A DNA stretch of 5,380 nt from an uncultured Bacilli bacterium. GTDB lineage: Bacteria > Bacillota_I > Bacilli_A > RF39 > UBA660. The DNA lies in NCBI GenBank assembly GCA_947591565.1, contig CANQDH010000069.1, positions 1 through 5,380 on the forward strand. The letters run 5' to 3'. Shown piece after piece: positions 1-5,293 of the stretch. The notes beneath the pieces were generated by a model. That model was not told the origin of the DNA. It made no database searches and worked only from the letters and a program-made list of their open reading frames with translations. The position numbers were made by a program, and so were the translations under genes. The first letter of the stretch is position 1. Each line of letters opens with the position of its first letter.

Positions 1-11
1 AAATTCCTAAT

Positions 12-38
12 ATATAAAAAAACTACTATTAGTAGTTT
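12..38 (-). terminator. Rho-independent terminator of the small membrane-peptide gene
   Basis: Read on the minus strand, 38 to 20 is a perfect inverted repeat (AAACTACTA / TAGTAGTTT with one base between; in practice a 7-bp stem and a 5-base loop). It runs directly into a stretch of T (complement of A16-A22), followed by TATATA. The TAA stop of the 37-codon gene (37-39) lies in the first arm. The stem is AT-rich and therefore weak, but its position directly after a stop codon with a U-run supports a terminator. Confidence 0.6.
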
Positions 39-150
39 AGGCAGCAACAGCCAAAAATCTTGGATATAATGCAACAACTTCAATGATAACAGCCGTTACT
101 AAAATAAGTGCAAGTATTATCATTCCAATACATTTTTGCTTATAACTCAT
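37..150 (-). CDS. 37-residue single-span membrane peptide, unknown function
   Basis: The frame begins with ATG at 150-148, ends with TAA at 39-37, and reads MSYKQKCIGM, then a hydrophobic core, then YPRFLAVAA. Residues 8-28 (IGMIILALILVTAVII and onward) form one predicted transmembrane helix with an acidic residue (E24) near its end. Lys4 and Lys6 before the helix predict N-terminus inside by the positive-inside rule. There is no lipobox: Cys7 precedes the helix. The frame is short, but it is framed by expected signals: AAAAGGGA 9 bases before the ATG, a TTGCAA-17-TAAAGT promoter 27 bases upstream, and a terminator hairpin overlapping the stop. That makes a real gene more likely than chance. 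I do not recognise a family. It sits 93 bp downstream of pflA in the same direction but has its own promoter. It could still be a non-functional frame. Confidence 0.55.
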   Translation of the reverse strand: MSYKQKCIGMIILALILVTAVIIEVVALYPRFLAVAA

Positions 151-159
151 TAACTCACA

Positions 160-167
160 TCCCTTTT
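160..167 (-). promoter_or_regulatory. Ribosome binding site of the 37-residue peptide gene
   Basis: AAAAGGGA on the minus strand, 9 bases before the ATG at 150. It fixes the start: the other upstream ATG (160-158) is followed at once by TGA. Confidence 0.6.
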
Positions 168-177
168 CACTATAAAT

Positions 178-206
178 ACTTTAACACAATGATAATAAAA
201 TTGCAA
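178..206 (-). promoter_or_regulatory. Sigma-A-type promoter for the 37-residue peptide gene
   Basis: On the minus strand, TTGCAA (206-201) is followed by exactly 17 bases and TAAAGT (183-178). Each box matches consensus at about 4 of 6 positions. Transcription would start near 171, giving a leader of about 20 bases that contains the ribosome binding site. An alternative -10, TATAGT, lies slightly downstream (about 168-173) but has a poorer -35 partner. No clear terminator separates this promoter from pflA, so readthrough from the pfl operon is also possible. Confidence 0.5.
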
Positions 207-243
207 ATCATAAATGAATAACTGTGTAAACCTTTTTGTCTAA

Positions 244-957
244 TTAATATTCATAAAGAAGTTGTTTAAGTAATTGTTCTAATTTTTGACATTTTTCGGT
301 ATCCATATCATCTATGTTTTCTAATTTATAAGGCATATTTAAACTTTTGTATTTGGAAATAGCCATTTTATGATAAGGTAAAAGTTCTACTTTTTCAATA
401 TTTTTAAGAGGCTTAATAAACTCACTTAAAGATTTAATATACTCTTCATTATCATTAATATGAGGTACAATAACTTGCCTTATCCACATTTTTTTATTTA
501 ATTTCTGGCAAACATTTAAAAATTTTAAAGATTCATCAGGTTTTCTTCCTGTCATAAATTCATAATCTTTAGCATCGACAGCCTTGATATCAAAAATGAC
601 TAAATCAACTAAATTTAAAATTTCTTCGTAATTGCCACATCCAACCCCAGCTGTATCTAAGGCAATATGAATATTTTCTTTTTTTAAAAGTTTACACGTT
701 TCAATTAAAAATTTACTTTGTAATAAGGGTTCACCTCCTGAAAAGGTAACACCACCATTATTTCTTTTAAAATAAGGCTTATTACGAATAATCTTTTGCA
801 CAAGTTCTTCTTTCGTATAATTATCTATTCCTTTATTAAACATTTCAGGATTATGACAGAAAAGGCATCGTAATTGACAACCACCTAAAAAGACAACTGT
901 TCTAATACCTGGGCCATCAACAAGGCCAAAGGTTTCAATAGAAGCAACGTTACCCAT
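244..957 (-). CDS. pflA: Pyruvate formate-lyase activating enzyme (radical SAM)
   Basis: This 237-residue protein is close to the usual length (E. coli PflA is 246). It shows the full radical-SAM activase signature: Cys27-xxx-Cys31-xx-Cys34 for the 4Fe-4S cluster, GGVTFSGGEP at 68-77 for SAM binding, LDTAG at 100-104, DIK at 123-125 with FMTGR at 134-138, RQVIVPHIND at 160-169 and LLPYH at 192-196. The family uses reduced 4Fe-4S and S-adenosylmethionine to abstract a hydrogen from the conserved C-terminal glycine of PFL, creating the glycyl radical. It acts in the cytoplasm and is oxygen-sensitive. There is no extra ferredoxin insert, so it is the PFL type and not the longer activase type of other glycyl radical enzymes. 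The ATG shares one base with the pflB stop (TAATG) and has only a weak GAG upstream, so translation is probably coupled to pflB. No clear terminator follows it. Confidence 0.96.
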   Translation of the reverse strand: MGNVASIETFGLVDGPGIRTVVFLGGCQLRCLFCHNPEMFNKGIDNYTKEELVQKIIRNKPYFKRNNGGVTFSGGEPLLQSKFLIETCKLLKKENIHIALDTAGVGCGNYEEILNLVDLVIFDIKAVDAKDYEFMTGRKPDESLKFLNVCQKLNKKMWIRQVIVPHINDNEEYIKSLSEFIKPLKNIEKVELLPYHKMAISKYKSLNMPYKLENIDDMDTEKCQKLEQLLKQLLYEY

Positions 958-3182
958 TACATTTTCTCATGGAAAGTTCGCGATATAACTTCCATTTGTT
1001 GCTTTCTAGTTAGACGATTAAATCTAACAGAGTATCCTGATACACGTATCGTTAAAAGTGGATATTTTTCAGGATGTTCCATAGCATCTTCTAACATACT
1101 TCTATTTAAAACATTAACATTTAAGTGATGAGCCTTTTGGATAAAGTATCCATCTAATAAACCAACTAAATTATCAATTTGTTCTTGTTTACTATGCCCA
1201 AGCGCACTTGGAATGATTGTGAAAGTATTGGATATACCATCTTTACAACAATGTTCATAATCTAATTTAGCAACAGAATTTAAAGAGGCAACAGCACCAC
1301 TATTATCTCTTCCATGCATAGGATTAGCGCCTGGTGCAAAAGGAGTTTTCGCAGGTCTACCATCTGGAGTTGCGCCAGTTTTTTCACCATAAACGACATT
1401 CGATGTAATGGTTAAAACCGACATCGTTACTTCAGCATCGCGGTATGTTTTATGTTTGGAAAGTTCATCATATATGGTTTTTAATATTTCTTTAGCTATA
1501 TTATCAACTCTATCATCATCATTACCATATTTAGGGTAATCACCTATAATTTCAAAAGATGTAGTTATACCATCAGCATTACGAAGTGGTTTAACTTTGG
1601 CATATTTAATGGCTGATAGTGAATCAGCTGCAACAGACAAACCAGCAACACCGTAAGCCATGTAACGATGAACATCTGTATCATGAAGAGCCATTTGTGA
1701 TGCTTCATAGGCGTATTTATCATGCATATAATGAATAATATTCATAGCACCTGCATAAATTCTAGCAACTTCTGATAAAACTTTAAAATAAGCTTTTTTT
1801 ACTTTTTCATAATCAAGTATTTCATCAGTATTCTTATCAATACCCTCTATAACTTTAACATTTTTAACCTCATCTATGCCTCCATTAATAGAATATAAAA
1901 GGGCTTTCGCTAAATTACACCTTGCACCAAAAAACTGCATATCTTTTCCTACACGCATAGCCGAAACGCAGCATGCAATAGCGTAATCATCACCATAAAT
2001 AGGGCGCATTAAATCATCATTTTCATATTGTACAGCATCAGTTTCAATCGATGTTTTAGCGCAGAACTTTTTAAATGATTCGGTTAATTTTTCGCTCCAT
2101 AAAACCGTCATATTAGGTTCTGGAGCAGGGTCTAAATTTTTAAGGGTATGTAAAAGACGAAATGACGTTTTCGTTATAAGAGGTTTATCATCACTGGATA
2201 TTCCCGCTATCGAACACGTAACCCAGGTTGGATCACCTGAAAATAATTCATCATATTCTGGCGTTCTTAAATGCCTAACAAGTCTTAATTTAATAACAAA
2301 TTGGTCAACTAATTCTTGTACTTCTTTTTCGGTTAAAAGGCCTTCCGCTAAGTCTTTTTCAAAATAAATATCTAAAAAAGCATCAACTCTACCTAAACTC
2401 ATGGCAGCACCATTATTTTCTTTTATGGCAGCTAAATAACCAAAATATAACCACTGTACAGCCTCTTTAGAATCCTTAGCAGGTTTAGAAATATCATAAC
2501 CATATTTTAAAGCCATTTCTTTTATTTGCTCAAGGGCTCTATATTGCATTGATATTTCTTCACGTTTTCGAATGATGTCTTCACTTAAATCAAATGTAAC
2601 AGGTCCATCCCACTCTTTTTTCTTCTCTTGCATCAAAAAGTCTATACCATATAAGGCAACTCTTCTATAATCACCAATGATTCTGCCTCTTCCATAAGCA
2701 TCAGGAAGACCTGTTAATAATCCGGCATGTCTAGCCTTTCTTATTTCATCAGTATACGCATCAAAAACACCTTGGTTATGAGTTTTCCTGTATGTATTAA
2801 AATGTTTATCTATATCCTTATCAAGTTTATATCCATATGCATCTAAAGCATTATATACCATGCGGATACCACCATATGGATTAACAATTCTTTTTAAGGG
2901 TTTATCTGTTTGCAAACCAACGATAACTTCATTTTCTTTATCAATATATCCTGGTTCATAATTATTGATACCTGATGCATGATTTACATCTATATCAAGA
3001 ACACCCTTTTTTAATTCTTCTTTAAGAAGTTCTGAACATTTTGACCAAACTTTATTGGTTCTTTCCGTTGTACCTTCAAGAAAGGTTTCATCACCATCAT
3101 AAAATTGATAATTATTTCTAATAAAATCACTAACATCAACTTTGGTTTTCCAATTTTGTCCTTTAAACTTATCCCATATCAT
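957..3182 (-). CDS. pflB: Pyruvate formate-lyase (formate C-acetyltransferase)
   Basis: Cytoplasmic glycyl radical enzyme converting pyruvate and CoA to acetyl-CoA and formate, a main ATP-yielding step in mixed-acid fermentation. From the chosen start it has 741 residues (E. coli 760). It begins MIWDKFKGQNW, which aligns with the usual PFL N-terminus. The catalytic pair is in ACCVSAM (Cys404-Cys405, equivalent to E. coli Cys418-Cys419). The radical glycine is Gly716 in RVSGYSVRFNRLTR, 25 residues from the C-terminus as expected. NPYGG, GLPDAYGRGRIIGDYRR and TPDGRPA are further PFL hallmarks, and they distinguish it from glycerol dehydratase or choline lyase relatives. The open frame continues to a GTG at 3263, but that start has no Shine-Dalgarno. 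The start at 3182 has AAAGAGG 8 bases upstream, and the likely promoter lies inside the extension. It is the first gene of the operon with pflA, divergent from the ZIP gene. No focA formate channel is present in the window. Confidence 0.97.
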   Translation of the reverse strand: MIWDKFKGQNWKTKVDVSDFIRNNYQFYDGDETFLEGTTERTNKVWSKCSELLKEELKKGVLDIDVNHASGINNYEPGYIDKENEVIVGLQTDKPLKRIVNPYGGIRMVYNALDAYGYKLDKDIDKHFNTYRKTHNQGVFDAYTDEIRKARHAGLLTGLPDAYGRGRIIGDYRRVALYGIDFLMQEKKKEWDGPVTFDLSEDIIRKREEISMQYRALEQIKEMALKYGYDISKPAKDSKEAVQWLYFGYLAAIKENNGAAMSLGRVDAFLDIYFEKDLAEGLLTEKEVQELVDQFVIKLRLVRHLRTPEYDELFSGDPTWVTCSIAGISSDDKPLITKTSFRLLHTLKNLDPAPEPNMTVLWSEKLTESFKKFCAKTSIETDAVQYENDDLMRPIYGDDYAIACCVSAMRVGKDMQFFGARCNLAKALLYSINGGIDEVKNVKVIEGIDKNTDEILDYEKVKKAYFKVLSEVARIYAGAMNIIHYMHDKYAYEASQMALHDTDVHRYMAYGVAGLSVAADSLSAIKYAKVKPLRNADGITTSFEIIGDYPKYGNDDDRVDNIAKEILKTIYDELSKHKTYRDAEVTMSVLTITSNVVYGEKTGATPDGRPAKTPFAPGANPMHGRDNSGAVASLNSVAKLDYEHCCKDGISNTFTIIPSALGHSKQEQIDNLVGLLDGYFIQKAHHLNVNVLNRSMLEDAMEHPEKYPLLTIRVSGYSVRFNRLTRKQQMEVISRTFHEKM

Positions 3183-3190
3183 ATATCTTA

Positions 3191-3197
3191 CCTCTTT
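3191..3197 (-). promoter_or_regulatory. Ribosome binding site that decides the pflB start
   Basis: AAAGAGG (continuing GT) on the minus strand, 8 bases before the ATG at 3182-3180. Its strength and spacing choose this start over the GTG at 3263 and the ATG at 3206, neither of which has a comparable site. Confidence 0.8.
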
Positions 3198-3201
3198 ATT
3201 T

Positions 3202-3231
3202 ATCATACCATATTTAAAAAGAATTTTTGAA
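3202..3231 (-). promoter_or_regulatory. Extended -10 promoter for the pflB-pflA operon
   Basis: On the minus strand, TGGTATGAT (3210-3202) is an extended -10 element: TG, one base, then TATGAT. An 18-base spacer leads back to TTCAAA (3231-3226), a -35 matching about 4 of 6 positions. Transcription would begin near 3195, leaving a very short leader of about 12-14 bases with the ribosome binding site almost at its 5' end. That tight geometry is the main reason for caution. An upstream start within the A-rich tract around 3265-3280 remains possible. Confidence 0.42.
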
Positions 3232-3256
3232 ATTTTTTTCTTTGCTTTACTTTCGA

Positions 3257-3285
3257 TTAACACATATTTTTTTTTAACATAAAAT
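3257..3285 (+). promoter_or_regulatory. Strong sigma-A-type promoter for the ZIP transporter gene
   Basis: TTAACA (3257-3262, 5 of 6 to consensus), exactly 17 bases including a T tract, then TAAAAT (3280-3285, 5 of 6). Transcription should start near 3292, leaving a leader of about 15 bases before the ATG at 3307. It points away from the pflB promoter, with about 25 bp between the two -35 boxes, so one regulator could touch both. Confidence 0.7.
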
Positions 3286-3293
3286 ATTTTATG
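3278..3293. promoter_or_regulatory. Perfect 16-bp palindrome over the ZIP-gene -10 box (possible operator)
   Basis: CATAAAATATTTTATG is identical to its own reverse complement. It covers the -10 box and reaches the predicted transcription start, the classical place for a repressor site. It does not match the Fur, Zur, MntR or PerR consensus closely enough to name a regulator. Fourteen of its 16 bases are A or T, so chance in an AT-rich intergenic region is a real alternative. Confidence 0.35.
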
Positions 3294-3295
3294 AC

Positions 3296-3300
3296 GGGGG
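3296..3300 (+). promoter_or_regulatory. Unusual G-run ribosome binding site of the ZIP gene
   Basis: GGGGG followed by T, 6 bases before the ATG at 3307. GGGGGT can pair with the anti-Shine-Dalgarno CCUCC region if one G-U wobble replaces the usual A. A run of five G stands out in such AT-rich DNA and is the only candidate site. It therefore supports this start. Confidence 0.6.
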
Positions 3301-3306
3301 TATAAT

Positions 3307-4113
3307 ATGATAGAATGGTTTACAAATTTAGATCACTATATACAAGCACTACTTGCAACCATTTTTACATGGTTTATAACAGCACTTGGTGCATGTATTG
3401 TGTTTTTCTTTAAAAAAATTAATAAAAATGTTATGGATGCTATGCTTGGATTTGCAGCAGGCGTTATGATTGCAGCCTCTTTTTGGTCTTTGCTTTCCCC
3501 TGCTATCGATATGGCAAATAGTCTTCATATGTGTGCATGGGTTGTTATTTTAATTGGCTTTATTGGTGGTGGATTGCTACTATTTTCAGGAGATAAAATT
3601 TATGATTATTTTGAAAAAAAGGTGAAAAAAAAGAGAGAAAATAATAAGAGTTTAAAAAGATGTTTAATGCTTATTTTTTCGATAACTTTACATAATATTC
3701 CTGAAGGATTAGCTGTTGGTGTTGCGTTTGGTTCTCTAGCTTATGGTTTAGATGGGGCAACTTTAGCATCAGCATGTATGTTAGCCTTAGGTATTGGTCT
3801 TCAAAATTTCCCTGAAGGTACTGCTGTTAGTGTACCTCTTCGAAGAGAAGGTCTATCTAGAAGAAAAGCTTTCTTTTATGGACAATTAAGTGGTATAGTT
3901 GAACCTATTTCTGGTATTATAGGAGCCCTTTTAGTTATAAAGGTTAGATTTTTATTACCATATTTACTTGCCTTTGCAGCTGGGGCTATGATATATGTCG
4001 TTGTTGCTGAATTAATACCTGAAAGTCAAACTAATAAGAAAAAAGACCTTATGGCCTTATTTACTTTAATCGGATTTGCAATTATGATGATTATGGATGT
4101 AGCACTTGGATAA
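3307..4113 (+). CDS. ZIP-family divalent metal transporter (GufA/ZupT-like)
   Basis: The 268-residue integral membrane protein has about eight predicted helices (roughly 11-35, 43-65, 76-94, 118-140, 148-168, 187-211, 214-233, 247-266). The metal-site motifs of the ZIP family are present: HNIPEG at 129-134 in helix 4, QNFPEG at 166-171 in helix 5, EPISG from Glu199 in helix 6, and AELIPES at 234-240 in helix 7. The lysine-rich stretch at 104-118 between helices 3 and 4 fits the cytoplasmic loop of this family. ZIP proteins bring Zn2+, Fe2+ or Mn2+ into the cytoplasm; the metal here cannot be read from sequence. The QNFPEG form and short N-terminus resemble the GufA branch more than E. coli ZupT itself, so I withhold a symbol. 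It is a single-gene unit with its own promoter, divergent from pflB and convergent with the next gene. Confidence 0.93.
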   Translation: MIEWFTNLDHYIQALLATIFTWFITALGACIVFFFKKINKNVMDAMLGFAAGVMIAASFWSLLSPAIDMANSLHMCAWVVILIGFIGGGLLLFSGDKIYDYFEKKVKKKRENNKSLKRCLMLIFSITLHNIPEGLAVGVAFGSLAYGLDGATLASACMLALGIGLQNFPEGTAVSVPLRREGLSRRKAFFYGQLSGIVEPISGIIGALLVIKVRFLLPYLLAFAAGAMIYVVVAELIPESQTNKKKDLMALFTLIGFAIMMIMDVALG

Positions 4114-4126
4114 GTGTTACTTTTTT
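4101..4126 (+). terminator. Rho-independent terminator of the ZIP gene, overlapping its stop codon
   Basis: AGCACTT (4101-4107), loop GGAT, AAGTGTT (4112-4118) gives a 7-bp stem with one G-U pair. It is followed by AC and six T (4121-4126), then ACTTTT. The stem uses the last codons and the TAA stop (4111-4113) of the ZIP gene, and the T-run lies inside the 3' end of the convergent gene. Read on the minus strand the hairpin has no T-run, so it should act in one direction only. Confidence 0.6.
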
Positions 4127-4761
4127 ACTTTTGCATTACTAAAATAAAAGTCAATCATAACATCAGGATAATTCGCATCTAAAAATTTTTGAACATTATT
4201 GCTTGCCTCTATACCATTTCTTCTTTCTGTTCTTCTATAACAAGCTAGTGTTGTTATAGATATATCAAGTGCTGTAACAACTAATAAAAGTGTTATAAAA
4301 AGATTATCCATTTTTTTAAATTCTTGTTTTTTTATTTTATTAATAATTGGTATTATTAAAAGATAATATAGTAATCCTATAATACCCCAGCACGTTGCAT
4401 GAAAAAGACTAGTTCGACCATTTATATTAAATGGTAAATATGAGTAATCCCAAGAAATAGTTCCAAAAACTTTTTCTTGAATAAAGGATACGATGTATTC
4501 CATCAATCCGCCACATACAAAAGATATTAAAAAGACATATAAATATTTGTTTTTACTACGAAAAGGTATATTATTTAATAAAAGATAAAAGACCAAAGCA
4601 CCAAGACCATAAATAGGTATTAATGGCTCATAAAGCAAACCTTGTCTTAAAACATATATACCTTTTAATGTTGTTAAAGTATTTTCTAAAACATATCCAA
4701 AGAAACTACCAAAAAAGAAAATAATAAACATTATTTGTATATTTTTTTTATATTTCATCAC
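4117..4761 (-). CDS. Membrane protein of the 'ABC_trans_CmpB' family, function unproven
   Basis: This 214-residue protein has about five predicted helices (9-29, 47-63, 73-92, 117-140, 153-172). It carries the family's recurring motifs: FGYVLE at 21-26, RQGLLYEPLIPIYGLGA at 39-55, LMEYIVSFIQEKVFG at 86-100, WDYS at 104-107, and NINGR at 112-116. The hydrophilic tail (about 175-214, with YRRTERRNGIEA and FLDANYPD) fits the longer Firmicutes members. Databases often name this family 'putative ABC transporter permease', but there is no ATPase, ATP-binding motif or binding protein nearby, so a transport role is only a label. The start is a GTG (4761-4759) immediately followed by ATG (4758-4756). 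A GAGG site lies 8 bases before the GTG and 11 before the ATG, so the GTG is slightly favoured. It follows the cupin gene by 20 bases in the same direction, almost certainly as an operon, and its stop lies 3 bases from the ZIP gene's stop. Confidence 0.85.
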   Translation of the reverse strand: MMKYKKNIQIMFIIFFFGSFFGYVLENTLTTLKGIYVLRQGLLYEPLIPIYGLGALVFYLLLNNIPFRSKNKYLYVFLISFVCGGLMEYIVSFIQEKVFGTISWDYSYLPFNINGRTSLFHATCWGIIGLLYYLLIIPIINKIKKQEFKKMDNLFITLLLVVTALDISITTLACYRRTERRNGIEASNNVQKFLDANYPDVMIDFYFSNAKVKK

Positions 4762-4769
4762 ACAACAAA

Positions 4770-4773
4770 CCTC
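4770..4773 (-). promoter_or_regulatory. Ribosome binding site bearing on the GTG/ATG start choice
   Basis: GAGG (context GCGAGGTTT) on the minus strand, within the 20-base gap after the cupin stop. It sits 8 bases before GTG 4761 and 11 bases before ATG 4758, favouring the GTG without excluding the ATG. Confidence 0.55.
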
Positions 4774-4781
4774 GCCATTTT

Positions 4782-5213
4782 TTAATTAAACTGGTAAACA
4801 TCTACATTTGCTTGTTTAATTACATTATCTAATTCTTCATATGGTATCCAGTCATTATCATTTATTTTACCATACTTTATAGTATGGGTTATGGTATTTG
4901 GAAACATATATATATTATGTGGTGTATTAGGTCCAATAACAAAATACTCATCTTCATTTACTTTTTTTATTTCTAATTTGCCATGAGCATATTTAGCAAG
5001 TAGTATTGATCCTTTTTGAATAATATATAATTCTTTTATGGTTCGGTGATAATGACTATTTTGCCAGTAACCTTTATCACCTGATTCAGCCCTAATATAT
5101 GAAGTCTTATCTTTTAGACATACTTGTCTAAATCGTCTTTCTCCATTATCCATTATAGAATGCTTATTTTCGATACCATATTGTCTAGCACTTTCTATAC
5201 TAATATCTCTCAT
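4782..5213 (-). CDS. Small single-domain cupin, metal-binding, substrate unknown
   Basis: The 143-residue soluble protein has no signal peptide. Cupin motif 1 is a perfect fit to G-x5-H-x-H-x4-E-x6-G: Gly48, His54, His56, Glu61, Gly68. Motif 2 is present in relaxed form as EYFVIGPNTPHNIYM, with the fourth ligand at His99; the usual PxG is replaced by GPN. The complete three-His, one-Glu set predicts a bound divalent metal. Flanking segments (1-45 and 115-143) are short, so this is one beta-barrel with no DNA-binding or second catalytic domain. Such cupins include sugar isomerases, dioxygenases and ligand sensors; I cannot choose among them. The LYIIQKGSILL stretch is typical of the RmlC-like fold. 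The ATG has GAGGG just 4 bases upstream, and an in-frame TAA shortly before it rules out a longer start. It is the first gene of an operon with the membrane protein downstream, driven by a clear promoter. Confidence 0.88.
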   Translation of the reverse strand: MRDISIESARQYGIENKHSIMDNGERRFRQVCLKDKTSYIRAESGDKGYWQNSHYHRTIKELYIIQKGSILLAKYAHGKLEIKKVNEDEYFVIGPNTPHNIYMFPNTITHTIKYGKINDNDWIPYEELDNVIKQANVDVYQFN

Positions 5214-5264
5214 ATATCCCTCATTTATTCCTCATTTCTACTTACAACAAAAAAACTTATAATT

Positions 5265-5293
5265 ATTATATCTTTTTTTGGGAAAGAATGCAA
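5265..5293 (-). promoter_or_regulatory. Strong sigma-A-type promoter of the cupin operon
   Basis: On the minus strand, TTGCAT (5293-5288), exactly 17 bases, then a perfect TATAAT (5270-5265). Start of transcription is expected near 5258, giving a leader of about 45 bases. The leader holds a T-run (about 5249-5255) and two GAGG motifs, the second of which serves the cupin ATG. No hairpin of attenuator type is evident in the leader. Confidence 0.72.

Noticed and set aside
180..230. Inverted repeat TTTACACA ... TGTGTTAAA as the pfl operon terminator
   Set aside because: One arm has an extra base, the loop would exceed 30 bases, and no T-run follows. The second arm overlaps a promoter -10.
3183..3263. 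N-terminal extension of PFL from a GTG start
   Set aside because: No Shine-Dalgarno at the GTG, no similarity to PFL N-termini, and a better start with AAAGAGG at 3182.
3257..3280. Rex-type (redox) operator in the pfl/ZIP intergenic region
   Set aside because: The TTAACA half-sites are in direct, not inverted, orientation and lack the Rex spacing, so the match fails.
4117..4761. Genuine ABC transporter permease
   Set aside because: Only family motifs of the CmpB-like group are present. No ATP-binding subunit or substrate-binding protein is in the window, so the transporter label is not supported by context.
4782..5213. AraC-type or XRE-cupin transcriptional regulator
   Set aside because: The 143 residues hold only the cupin barrel with short flanks. 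There is no helix-turn-helix segment.
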